In this document: piece after piece, positions 29,868 to 36,759 of the stretch
Layout: each line of letters opens with the position of its first letter
How positions within the stretch are numbered: the stretch's first letter is position 1
DNA from: DASTPP01 sp035762175
Lineage (GTDB): Bacteria; Myxococcota_A; Polyangia; Polyangiales; Polyangiaceae
Length of the DNA stretch: 36,759 bases
Assembly: GCA_035762175.1 (NCBI GenBank)
Contig: DASTPP010000449.1
Location: forward strand, 1-36,759
Direction of reading: 5' to 3'
Notes under the pieces: model-generated
Database searches by the model: none
What the model saw: only the letters and a program-made list of their open reading frames with translations
Told to the model about the DNA's origin: nothing
Translations under genes and position numbers: made by a program

Positions 29868-31576
29868 TCGGCCTCGTTTTTCGCCTCTTCGTCGCCTTCT
29901 GGCGCCTCGTGGCGCTGCCCTGGCGCTCCCTGCGCCGCCGCCGCGCGTGCCCGCCGGGCGTTTGGGTCCGGCTGAAGATTGGCGGCGAGCTGGCCGAGGC
30001 GCCCCGGCCGAAGGCGCGCTTCTGGGCGCGGCCCAGGCGCGCGCCGACCTCGCTCTACCGCGTCCGGCAGCTCGTCGACGCCATGCTCGACGACCCTTCG
30101 CCCGCCGGGCTCGTCGTGCGCGTGCGCGGCCTGCGGGCCCCCTCGGCCTACCGCGAGGGCCTGCGCGAAGAGCTCGCGCGCCTCAAGGCGGCCGGCCGCC
30201 CCGTCGTGCTCTGGCTGCCCGAAGGGGGCTCGGCCGCCGAGCTCTCGCTCGCGGGCGGCGCGAGCACTATCTTCGTCGGCGCCAAGACGACGCTCGGGCC
30301 CCTCGGGCTGCGCGCGGGCAGCATTTACCTGCGCCGCGCCCTCGAACGCGCCGGCGTCCGGCCCGAGGTGCTCGCCCGCGGCTCGTTCAAGACCGCCTTC
30401 GAGAACCTGACCCGCGACGACATGTCCGAGGCGCACCGCGAGCAGCTCGGGCGCCTGCTCGACGTCTTCTACGACGATCTCGTCGGCTCGCTCGCCGCGG
30501 GGCGCGCCGTGTCGGCCGAGCAGGCCCGCGCCTGGCTCGATCTGGGCATGGTGCGCGCCGACGAGGCCGCGCGCCTCGGCCTCGTCGACGCCGCGCTCTA
30601 CGACGACGAGGTGCCCGAGCGCCTCGGCGCGGGCCCCGCGCGCCCCGCGCGCTTCGTGCCGGCCGGGCGCTACCTCGCCCGCCGCCTCGCGCCCCTCGCC
30701 CCCTTGCTCAAGGCGCGCCCCCGCGTCGTCGTCGTCGAGGCCCGCGGCGCCATCGTCGAGCGCGCCCCGCCCTACGGCGCGCCCGTCTGCGACGCCGAGC
30801 GCCTGACCGACCTCGCCCGCGCGCTCGAGCGCGACGGGCGCGTCGCCGCCGTCGTCCTGCACGTCGACTCGCCCGGCGGCGGCGCCCTCGCCTCCGACCG
30901 GATGCACCGCGCCTTCGTCAAGCTCGCGGCCAAAAAGCCCCTCGTCGCCTGCCTCGGCGGCGTCGCCGCGAGCGGCGGCTATTACATCGCCTCGGCCGCC
31001 CACTGCATCGTCGCCCGCCCCTCGAGCGTCACCGGCTCCATCGGCGTCGTCGCCGCGAGGCCCCTGCTCGGCCCGCTGCTCGCGCGCTTCGGGGCCGCGC
31101 CCCGCTACCTCGTCCGCGGCCGGCGCGCCGAGATGCTCGACCCGCTCCGCCCCCTCAGCGAAGACGAGCGGGCGCGCTTCGAGGCCGACCTCGAGGCGAC
31201 CTACCTCGACTTCCTCGCCGCCGTCGCCGCCGGGCGCGGCAAGAGCCCCGACGAGATCCGCCCGCTCGCCGGCGGGCGGGTCTGGGCGGGCGTCGACGCC
31301 CTCGAGCGGGGCTTGGTCGACCGGCTGGGGGGCCTCGCCGAGGCGGTCGGCGAGGCCTGCGCGAGGCTGAACGTCGCCCCGGCCGACGTCGATCTCGTGA
31401 CCGTGGGCTCCCCCGGCGTGCCCCCTTGGTCGCCGCGGGCCTGGGTGGGGCAGGCGCTCGCCGAGGCCCTGTTGCCCGAGGGCTTCGGCCAGGACGCCCG
31501 GCTCGCCCTCGCCTTGCACGCGCTCGCCTCGCGCGAGCACGCCCTCGCGCTCTGGACGGGCGTCGAACTCGACTGA
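29864..31576 (+). CDS. sppA: Signal peptide peptidase SppA, long (67K) type
   Basis: A membrane-anchored serine/lysine protease (S49) that degrades signal peptides after cleavage. The 570-aa length and two tandem domains fit the long E. coli-like form. A hydrophobic/amphipathic N-terminus (2-20) serves as anchor. The catalytic Lys176 lies in ARGSFKTAFENLTR of the first domain and the catalytic Ser370 in GGVAASGGYYIAS of the second, with HVDSPGGG (333-340) and VTGSIGVV (389-396) as further family motifs. Last gene of the GAF-like/TPR/SppA operon, coupled by an ATGA overlap. Being fused to a TPR/GAF operon is unusual and may mean a regulated or specialised protease. Confidence 0.93.
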   Translation: MIGLVFRLFVAFWRLVALPWRSLRRRRACPPGVWVRLKIGGELAEAPRPKARFWARPRRAPTSLYRVRQLVDAMLDDPSPAGLVVRVRGLRAPSAYREGLREELARLKAAGRPVVLWLPEGGSAAELSLAGGASTIFVGAKTTLGPLGLRAGSIYLRRALERAGVRPEVLARGSFKTAFENLTRDDMSEAHREQLGRLLDVFYDDLVGSLAAGRAVSAEQARAWLDLGMVRADEAARLGLVDAALYDDEVPERLGAGPARPARFVPAGRYLARRLAPLAPLLKARPRVVVVEARGAIVERAPPYGAPVCDAERLTDLARALERDGRVAAVVLHVDSPGGGALASDRMHRAFVKLAAKKPLVACLGGVAASGGYYIASAAHCIVARPSSVTGSIGVVAARPLLGPLLARFGAAPRYLVRGRRAEMLDPLRPLSEDERARFEADLEATYLDFLAAVAAGRGKSPDEIRPLAGGRVWAGVDALERGLVDRLGGLAEAVGEACARLNVAPADVDLVTVGSPGVPPWSPRAWVGQALAEALLPEGFGQDARLALALHALASREHALALWTGVELD

Positions 31577-31750
31577 GCGCCCCCGCCGCGGCCGGCGCGG
31601 GCGGCGGGCCGGGGGCAGGGGGGTTGAAGGGGCTCGCCGAACGATGCCAAGATGCGCCGAAAATTCGCGCCCCCGGCGCCGGCCGACCTCGGCCCGCCGC
31701 GACGAGGGGCCCGCCCGCGCGCCCCCGCACGCCCCGGAGACCACCCCACG

Positions 31751-33250
31751 ATGCCGCTCAAGCTACAGGTCGTTGCCGCCGACCCCCTCGAGACCAAAGC
31801 CGACCTGCTCGTCGTGGGCGTCGCCGAGGGAGACCCGGCCAAGGCCTCGAGCCTCGCGCCCTTCCACCGCGCCTTCGGCGGGGGCCTCGGCGAGCTCTTC
31901 GCGCGCGAAGACTTCCGCGGCAAGAAAGACCAGCGCCTCATCGTGCCGACGCTCGGGCGCCTGCCCGCCGACAAGGTGGCCTTCCTCGGCCTCGGCCGCG
32001 CCCCCGCCCCGCGCGACGCCGACCTGCGCCTCTTCGCCGCCGCCGCCGGCAAGGCCGCCCTGAGCGACAAGGCCTCCTCGCTCGCGCTCGTCGTGCCCGA
32101 GGGCCTCGCGCCCGAGCGGCTGCGCTTCCTCGCCGAGGGGGTCATCCTCGGCAGCTACCAGTTTACGAAGTACTTCACCGGCGACCGCAAGCCGAAGCGC
32201 TCGCTCGCCAGCGTCGCGCTGGTCGACGGCTCGGCGAAGAAGAAGAGCAGCCGCGCCGCGCGCGCCTCGGTCGACCTCGGCTCCGTCGTCGGCCAGGCCG
32301 TCTCGCTCGCGCGCGATCTGCAGAACGAGCCGCCCAACGAGCTGACCCCCGAGGCGCTCGCCGACGCCGCCGCCCAGGTCGGCAAAGACAACGCCCTCAA
32401 GACGACCGTCCTCGGCCGCCGCGAGCTCGAGCGCGCCGGCGCCCAGCTGCTGCTCGCCGTCGCCCGCGGCAGCGCGCGCGAGCCGCGCCTGGTGCACCTC
32501 GTCTACACCCCCCCGAAGCGCGCCAAGCGCCGCGTCGCCCTCATCGGCAAGGGCCTGACCTTCGACAGCGGCGGCCTCTGCATCAAGCCCGCCGCCGGCA
32601 TGGGCGAGATGAAGACCGACATGTCCGGCGCCGCCAACGTCGTCGGCGTCATGGCCGCGCTGCCCGCCCTCGCCCCCGACGTCGAGGTGCACGGCATCAT
32701 CGGCTGCGTCGAGAACATGCCCGACGGCAACGCCTACCGCCCCGGCGACGTCTTCCCCTCGATGGACGGCAAGACCGTCGAGATCATCAACACCGACGCC
32801 GAGGGCCGCCTCGTCCTCGCCGATTGCCTCACCTACGCCCGCAAGTTCAAGCCCGACGTCATCGTCAACAACGCGACGCTCACCGGCGCCTGCGTCGTCG
32901 CCCTCGGCCCCACCTGCTCGGGCTTCTACGCCACCGACGACAAGCTCGCCGCCGCCTTCGAGGGCGCCGCCCGCGAGGCCGGCGAGCAGTTCTGGCGCCT
33001 GCCGCTGCTCGACGACCTGCGCGAGCAGCTCAAGAGCGACTGCGCCGACCTCAAGCACACCGGCGAGCGCTACGGCAGCTCCATCACCGCCGCCCTCTTC
33101 CTGCGCGAGTTCGTCGGCGACACGCCCTTCATCCACTGCGACATCGCCGGCCCCGCCCTCGCCCACCGCGCCCACGGCATCTACCCGAAGGGCGGCACCG
33201 GCCACGGCGTGCTCACCTTCCTGCAATTCCTCGCGTCCTCGTCGGCCTAA
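31751..33250 (+). CDS. pepA: Leucyl aminopeptidase (M17 family)
   Basis: Cytoplasmic M17 aminopeptidase releasing N-terminal residues from peptides. The 499-aa protein has the variable N-terminal domain (1-170) and the catalytic C-terminal domain with GKGLTFDSGGLCIKP (metal-binding Lys and Asp), MGEMKTDMSGAANV, NNATLTGACVVALG and the family signature NTDAEGRLVLAD. The start at 31751 gives the usual MPLKLQVV N-terminus and has GGAG upstream; an ATG-type start at 31652 would add 33 Arg/Pro-rich residues. It follows SppA by 174 nt, a gap with GC-rich dyads but no clear terminator. Some M17 members (PepA) also bind DNA; nothing here tests that. Confidence 0.95.
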   Translation: MPLKLQVVAADPLETKADLLVVGVAEGDPAKASSLAPFHRAFGGGLGELFAREDFRGKKDQRLIVPTLGRLPADKVAFLGLGRAPAPRDADLRLFAAAAGKAALSDKASSLALVVPEGLAPERLRFLAEGVILGSYQFTKYFTGDRKPKRSLASVALVDGSAKKKSSRAARASVDLGSVVGQAVSLARDLQNEPPNELTPEALADAAAQVGKDNALKTTVLGRRELERAGAQLLLAVARGSAREPRLVHLVYTPPKRAKRRVALIGKGLTFDSGGLCIKPAAGMGEMKTDMSGAANVVGVMAALPALAPDVEVHGIIGCVENMPDGNAYRPGDVFPSMDGKTVEIINTDAEGRLVLADCLTYARKFKPDVIVNNATLTGACVVALGPTCSGFYATDDKLAAAFEGAAREAGEQFWRLPLLDDLREQLKSDCADLKHTGERYGSSITAALFLREFVGDTPFIHCDIAGPALAHRAHGIYPKGGTGHGVLTFLQFLASSSA

Positions 33251-33359
33251 CGCGCCCGCGCCGACCAAGCCCCCGCCGGCCCGCCCCGTAGAACGCCCCC
33301 GCCGGCCCCCGCCCCCCGCGGCGCGCCGGCCGCCCCAACCCCCCCCGCAGCACCCCCCC

Positions 33360-34217
33360 ATGGCCAAGCCCAGCGATCTCGAACGGCTCGAGCGCAAGCT
33401 CTCGCGCGCCCTCGGGCGCGCCATCGACGAGTTCGGCCTCATCGAGCCGGGCGACCGCATCCTGTGCGCCGTCTCGGGCGGAAAAGACAGCTACACGATG
33501 CACCGGCTGCTCGTCGACCTGCGCGCGCGCGCCCCCGTCCGCTTCGACGTCGTCGCCGTCAACATCGACCAGGGCCACCCCGGCTACCCCGGCGAGCGGC
33601 TCTCGGCCTACATGGCCGAGCACGGCTATGAGTTCCGCATGGTGCGCGAAGACACCTACTCGATCGTCACCGAGAAGGTGCCCGAGGGCAAAACCTACTG
33701 CTCGCTCTGCTCGCGCTTGCGCCGCGGCATTCTTTACCGGCTCGCCGCCGAGATGGGCTGCACCAAGATCGCGCTCGGGCACCACCGCGACGACGCCATC
33801 ACCACGCTCCTCTTGAACCTCATGTTCTCCGGCCAGCTCAAGGCGATGCCCCCCAAGCTCTTCGCCGACGACGGCAAGAACGTGGTCATCCGCCCGCTCA
33901 TTTACTGCGCCGAAGACGACATCGCGGCCTACGCCCGCGAGCGCGCGTTCCCCATCCTGCCTTGTGACCTCTGCGGCTCCCAAGACAACCTGCAGCGCCG
34001 CGCCGTCTCCGAGCTGCTCGCCGACCTCGAGCGCCGCCACCCCGGCGTCCGCTCGAACATGCTCGCCGCCCTCGCCAACGTGCGCCCGAGCCACCTGCTC
34101 GACGCCTCGCTCTGGCAAAAGCTCGGCCTGCGCGCGGCCCGCGAAGAGCCCGAGGCCCCGGCCGCCTCGCCCTCGGCGCCGCTCGACCCCGGCCGCCTGG
34201 TGCGCAGCCTTTCATGA
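33360..34217 (+). CDS. ttcA: tRNA 2-thiocytidine biosynthesis protein TtcA
   Basis: PP-loop ATPase that thiolates C32 of tRNAs using an iron-sulfur cluster. The 285-aa protein has the PP-loop SGGKDS (39-44), a CxxC in YCSLCSRLRRG (Cys114, Cys117) and a second in LPCDLCGSQDN (Cys202, Cys205), which together supply the cluster ligands expected for TtcA. LGHHRDDAITTLLLN (139-153) is another family block. The leader (33251-33359) is an extreme C-rich stretch with no recognisable ribosome site. The last 25 residues are a Pro/Ala-rich tail. Its stop overlaps the next ATG by 4 nt. Confidence 0.94.
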   Translation: MAKPSDLERLERKLSRALGRAIDEFGLIEPGDRILCAVSGGKDSYTMHRLLVDLRARAPVRFDVVAVNIDQGHPGYPGERLSAYMAEHGYEFRMVREDTYSIVTEKVPEGKTYCSLCSRLRRGILYRLAAEMGCTKIALGHHRDDAITTLLLNLMFSGQLKAMPPKLFADDGKNVVIRPLIYCAEDDIAAYARERAFPILPCDLCGSQDNLQRRAVSELLADLERRHPGVRSNMLAALANVRPSHLLDASLWQKLGLRAAREEPEAPAASPSAPLDPGRLVRSLS

Positions 34218-34972
34218 GTGCCTCGGCCGCCGCCGCCCCCGAAGCTCGCCCCGCCTCGCCCTCCTGGGTCGAGGTGCTCACCAGCCCCGTCTTGCTCACG
34301 GGCCTGTACGTCTGGGGCGTCTCGGTCGCCCCGACCGCCCTGGTCGCCGCCGCGCTCGGGCGCAGCCGCGCCGCCACCGGCGCCGCCCCCTTTCTCACCC
34401 TCGCCGCCTCGGTCGGCGCCCTCGCCTGCCTCGGCGCCGGCGCCTTTCTCGAGCGGCGCCGCCACCCGGCCGCCCCCTTCGCGGGCGTCTGGGGCTTTCT
34501 CGGCCTCGCCGCCGCCGGCTGGCTCCTGACGCCCGCCGCCGTCGACGTCGCGCGTCTCGAGGCGCTGCGCGGCTGGCTGGTCAGCGCCGGGCTCGTGCTC
34601 TACGCCCTCGCCTGGGGCGGGCCCCACCCGAGCAAGAGCCCCGAGGCCGACTCCCGCATCGACCCCACCTTGTGGGCCCCCCGCGAGCGCCTCGCCCCTG
34701 GCGCCCCCCTGTTGCTCGGCCTCGGCATCGCCGCCAGCGTCCTGGTCGGCGCCTTCGCCTGGGCCGTGCACGAGCCGACCCGCTCGCTCGCCGCCCACGC
34801 CCTCGCCGGGCTCGTCGGGGTCGGATTCGTCTCGGCGGTCGCCCGCATCACCGTCGAGCGGGGGCGGGGGTCCGATCGCGCCGGGCGCCGCGGCCTGCTC
34901 CGGCGCTCGGCCTGGGCCGTCGCCTGGCTCGCCTTGGCGGCCGGGGGGCTCGTTTTCGCCGTGCTTCGTTGA
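34214..34972 (+). CDS. Membrane protein of unknown function
   Basis: A 252-aa protein with about seven hydrophobic segments (about 25-48, 60-76, 88-106, 120-134, 164-184, 192-208, 230-250). A loop between the fourth and fifth reads GGPHPSKSPEADSRIDPTLWAPRERL. No family recognised. It is coupled to ttcA through an ATGA overlap, though no link to tRNA thiolation is evident. Confidence 0.75.
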   Translation: MSASAAAAPEARPASPSWVEVLTSPVLLTGLYVWGVSVAPTALVAAALGRSRAATGAAPFLTLAASVGALACLGAGAFLERRRHPAAPFAGVWGFLGLAAAGWLLTPAAVDVARLEALRGWLVSAGLVLYALAWGGPHPSKSPEADSRIDPTLWAPRERLAPGAPLLLGLGIAASVLVGAFAWAVHEPTRSLAAHALAGLVGVGFVSAVARITVERGRGSDRAGRRGLLRRSAWAVAWLALAAGGLVFAVLR

Positions 34973-34997
34973 GCGCGGCGCTTACCATGCACAGCCC

Positions 34998-35183
34998 GTG
35001 GTGCGCCTGCTCGATGCCCTCGTCATCGCCTTCGTGGTCGCGGCCGCGCTGTGCCTGGTCGCGAGCGTCCGCCTTTTTACCGCCAAGAGCGACGGCGCCG
35101 CGCTCTACACGCTCCTGCTCGGCGCCGTCGCCGCCAAGGCCGCCGCCGAGCTCGTGCGTCGTCGGGGCTCGGGGGCTGGTTGA
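34998..35183 (+). CDS. Small membrane protein
   Basis: A 61-aa protein from a GTG start, with two probable TMs (about 5-27 and 36-50) separated by RLFTAKSDGAALYT, a short basic end (LVRRRGSGAG) and charged residues at the loops as the positive-inside rule expects. Codon phase bias matches the neighbours, which supports a real gene. An ATG at 34987 is out of frame. Family unknown; it lies between a larger membrane protein and a roadblock-like protein, all on the same strand. Confidence 0.6.
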   Translation: MVRLLDALVIAFVVAAALCLVASVRLFTAKSDGAALYTLLLGAVAAKAAAELVRRRGSGAG

Positions 35184-35207
35184 GCCCAGGCCCCCCCGCC
35201 ATCGGTC

Positions 35208-35843
35208 GTGAAACCGCCCCTCCGCCACCTGCCCCCCCCCCGAGCCCAGGGGCCGAGCGCCTTCACGACCTTTCTGCAAGATCTGCAGAGTGGCTGTCCG
35301 GGCTGCCGCTCGGTCGCCTTCGTCGACCGGGAGGGCGAGGCGGTCGACTACGCCGGCCGCGGCGACGAGTTCGACATCAAGGTCGCCGCCGCCCACTGGC
35401 GCATCATCCTCGAAGAGGCCGGGGCGCTGCCCGGGGGCATCGCGCGGCGCATCATCATCGACAACTCCCGGCGCAGCTACGTCATCGAGCGGCTGCCCGA
35501 GGGCTACGCCCTCGTGCTCATCTGCTCCGGGCGCGCCGCCTTCCAGGTCTCCGAGCGGGCCTTGAGCGCGTGCGTCCGCGGTCTCTGCCGGGAGGCGGGC
35601 TTTCAGACCGAGCGCCCCATCGCCACCTGGGTCCCGGTCGAGGTCTACCCTCGCCACCCTCGGCGGCGGCGGCCCGAGTGGGCGCATGTCGACGGGGGCT
35701 GGCAGGCGGTCGACGTGCTCGGCGTGCTGATGGGCCTTCGCCCGAGCGAGCGCGGCTACCGCGTCCGGCTCGCGGGCGGCGCCGAGGTGACGCTGGTCCG
35801 CGAGCCCCTCGGCCACTGGTGGATGGACGACGAGCTCGACTGA
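35208..35843 (+). CDS. Putative roadblock/LC7-like domain protein
   Basis: A 211-aa soluble protein. Residues about 18-130 resemble the roadblock/LC7 fold: helix AFTTFLQDLQSG, strand RSVAFVDREGEAVDYAG, helix DIKVAAAHWRIILEEA, strands ARRIIIDNSRRSYVIERLPEGYALVLIC and a closing helix VSERALSACVRGLCREAG. A beta-rich C-terminal part (VPVEVYPRHP ... REPLGHWWMDDELD) is extra. Such proteins (MglB-like in myxobacteria) dimerise with Ras-like GTPases; no GTPase gene is adjacent. The start is a GTG; its stop lies ten bases before the first rRNA promoter. The match is by pattern, so moderate certainty. Confidence 0.7.
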   Translation: MKPPLRHLPPPRAQGPSAFTTFLQDLQSGCPGCRSVAFVDREGEAVDYAGRGDEFDIKVAAAHWRIILEEAGALPGGIARRIIIDNSRRSYVIERLPEGYALVLICSGRAAFQVSERALSACVRGLCREAGFQTERPIATWVPVEVYPRHPRRRRPEWAHVDGGWQAVDVLGVLMGLRPSERGYRVRLAGGAEVTLVREPLGHWWMDDELD

Positions 35844-35852
35844 TTTTTTTTG

Positions 35853-35880
35853 TTGACTGGGCCGTCGTCCTGACTAGATT
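35853..35880 (+). promoter_or_regulatory. rRNA promoter P1
   Basis: TTGACT at 35853-35858, 16-nt spacer, TAGATT at 35875-35880 preceded by TGAC. A T-run (35844-35851) just upstream could act as an UP-like element and as the terminator tail of the preceding gene. Confidence 0.7.
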
Positions 35881-36068
35881 CCGCGCTCCCTGACGCCTCC
35901 GCGGGGTTCCGTGGGGCGCCAGCGACGGCCGTCGACCGTGCTCACTATGCCCTTCGGGGCCGGGCTCGTCGGCGCCGTCTGCGCGGGTGGTCAAGGTGTG
36001 GTGCTACGGCGCCCGCCCCAGCCCCCGCGCCCCTCGAGACGGTCTCTTCTTTCTCTGAAAAGAACGTC

Positions 36069-36105
36069 TTGACGAGGCAGGCGAGAGTAACTACTCTCCT
36101 GCCTC
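36069..36105 (+). promoter_or_regulatory. rRNA promoter P2 with overlapping inverted repeat
   Basis: TTGACG at 36069-36074, 17-nt spacer, TACTCT at 36092-36097. From 36074 to 36105 the sequence is a dyad: GAGGCAGG (CG) AGAGTA, two-base centre AC, then TACTCTCCTGCCTC, i.e. 14 matched pairs with a two-base bulge. It could be an operator or, as RNA from P1, a strong hairpin. Confidence 0.55.
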
Positions 36106-36233
36106 CCTGGGCAAGCAAGCCACTCGGCTGTGCGCCTAGGTGACCTGGGTTTGGTGTAGCGCGCGCTGCGCGCAGAGCCAGCTCGGGCGGGGCAGTTGAG
36201 GTGGCGCAAGCCGCTTTGACTCCCTGAGGGGCC

Positions 36234-36274
36234 CCGAAGAAAGTCCTTGACAAGGCTTCTTCGGTGAGTAGAGT
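36234..36274 (+). promoter_or_regulatory. rRNA promoter P3 with inverted repeat over the -35
   Basis: TTGACA at 36247-36252, 16-nt spacer, TAGAGT at 36269-36274 preceded by TGAG. The -35 sits at the centre of a dyad: CCGAAGAA (36234-36241) with TTCTTCGG (36257-36264), and CCTT (36245-36248) with AAGG (36252-36255). Confidence 0.62.
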
Positions 36275-36374
36275 GGCGGCCCCTTCCGACGCGAAGGCGC
36301 GATGCTCGAGAGCGCTCGAAAGAGCACCTGGGGCACCCCTGAAGGTCGGGCAGCAAGAGCGTAGCAAAAAGTAG

Positions 36375-36403
36375 TTGACATAACGCAGTGAAGTGAGTAG
36401 GTT
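36375..36403 (+). promoter_or_regulatory. rRNA promoter P4
   Basis: TTGACA at 36375-36380, 17-nt spacer, TAGGTT at 36398-36403 preceded by TGAG, with GCAAAAAG upstream of the -35 as an UP-like stretch. Best match to consensus of the four; it lies about 250 nt before the 16S gene. Confidence 0.72.
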
Positions 36404-36512
36404 AGCAAGTCCTGGCGGGCGGCTCGCAGTTCTGTAGAGAGCCCCTAGGTCAGCAGTAAATAGTGGTTGTATCCGAGCGGGCACCTGCCCCCGGGGTCTC
36501 TGTACCCCCTCG

Positions 36513-36530
36513 GTCCTTGAAAACTGAATC
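36513..36530 (+). promoter_or_regulatory. boxA-like antitermination element
   Basis: GTCCTTGAAAACTGAATC resembles the boxA-containing leader/spacer element (CTTTGAAAACTGAAT type) that recruits the Nus complex in rRNA operons. It is placed between P4 and the 16S gene, where such an element is expected. Confidence 0.5.
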
Positions 36531-36626
36531 GTACGTCAACATGATGCGGAGCCTCGCCTTCGCGTCGAGCCCGACCGGCGCAAGCCGCTCTCGGTCTCGA
36601 GGCAGAAGGCATCCGAATGCAGAGCC

Positions 36627-36663
36627 GAGGGCTTGCCAGCCCTCCTCCAAAGTTCTTTTGGAG
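36627..36663 (+). other. Leader hairpins at the 16S 5' end
   Basis: Two adjacent hairpins: GAGGGCT (36627-36633) with AGCCCTC (36638-36644), and CTCCAAA (36645-36651) with TTTGGAG (36657-36663). The second spans the predicted mature 5' end near 36655, so it would form only in the precursor and may take part in processing. Confidence 0.55.
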
Positions 36664-36759
36664 AGTTTGATCCTGGCTCAGAACGAACGTTCGCGGCGCG
36701 CTTAACACATGCAAGTCGCACGAGAAAGGGCTTCGGCCCCGGTACAGTGGCGCACGGGT
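36655..36759 (+). rRNA. 16S ribosomal RNA, 5' end only
   Basis: Universal 5' sequence AGAGTTTGATCCTGGCTCAG starts at 36662 (E. coli position 8), placing the mature end near 36655. It is followed by AACACATGCAAGTCG and a variable V1 stem (CGAGAAAGGGCTTCGGCCCCG), then GTGGCGCACGGGT. The gene runs off the right edge. The GAACGTTCGCGGCGCGCTTA stretch fits delta-proteobacterial/myxobacterial sequences from memory only. Confidence 0.97.

Larger units (their letters stand above)
35844..36654 (+). promoter_or_regulatory. rRNA operon leader and promoter region (no protein gene)
   Basis: An 811-nt region, noticeably less G+C-rich than the rest, between the roadblock-like gene and the 16S gene. It holds four -35/-10 pairs (listed separately), dyads over two of them, a boxA-like stretch and small hairpins just before the 16S 5' end. 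Short open frames on both strands here have no credible protein content. Confidence 0.85.

Noticed and set aside
31577..31750. Terminator between sppA and pepA
   Set aside because: GC-rich partial dyads exist but are imperfect and lack a T-run; not distinguishable from background.
34987..35000. ATG at 34987 as start of the small membrane protein
   Set aside because: It is out of frame with the hydrophobic reading; the GTG at 34998 is in frame.
36216..36244. A fifth rRNA promoter (TTGACT at 36216-36221)
   Set aside because: At 16-18 nt downstream only GAAAGT-like sequence is found, so no acceptable -10.
35945..36714. Small minus-strand open frames in the rRNA leader
   Set aside because: No homology-like motifs, mutual overlap of several frames, and the region is filled by promoters and leader hairpins.

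Overview
The window is very GC-rich (roughly 70% or more by eye) with strongly GC-biased third codon positions. It ends inside the first ~105 nt of a 16S rRNA gene on the + strand. The rRNA 5' sequence (AACGAACGTTCGCGGCGC... then AACACATGCAAGTCG), the Gly/Ala-rich linker proteins, a roadblock-like protein and the gene content suggest a Polyangia/Myxococcota-type delta-proteobacterial lineage. That placement is inference; no database was searched.

Layout. 1-1012: 3' part of a metallo-beta-lactamase-fold hydrolase, cut by the window edge. 1034-6705 (minus): a mostly housekeeping block read in the order lipoprotein, mlaE, small secreted protein, FtsX-like permease, radC and ffh. mlaE, the secreted protein and the permease overlap by 4 nt each; no ABC ATPase is present. 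6873-9091 (plus): rhomboid protease and UDP-glucose dehydrogenase.

9102-24503: about 15 kb of cell-surface glycan genes. It holds four large polytopic membrane proteins (one AftB/ZomB-like GT-C, one DUF2079, two unassigned), a polyprenyl-phosphate-type GT2, a GT2-methyltransferase fusion, a stand-alone methyltransferase and an MprF/AglD-like flippase-type protein. It also holds two paralogous single-pass proteins that place an F5/8 type C (discoidin-like) domain outside the membrane. Each of these two is coupled by an ATGA overlap to a glycan gene. Together with UDP-glucuronate supply from ugd, this looks like lipid-linked sugar transfer and surface decoration. No Wzy, Wzx or priming transferase is visible, so it is probably not a complete capsule or O-antigen locus.

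24606-31576: metallophosphoesterase (minus), a hypothetical protein, a membrane protein (minus) with a short GYF-like ORF behind it, then a tight plus-strand operon of GAF-like protein, TPR protein and SppA protease. 31751-35843: leucyl aminopeptidase, TtcA tRNA thiolase, two membrane proteins and a roadblock/LC7-like protein. 35844-36654: an 800-nt rRNA leader with four stacked sigma70-type promoters, inverted repeats over two of them, a boxA-like element and processing-type hairpins. No CRISPR, transposase, phage or tRNA genes were seen.

The least conventional material is the glycan locus with its paired membrane discoidin proteins, and the multi-promoter rRNA leader.
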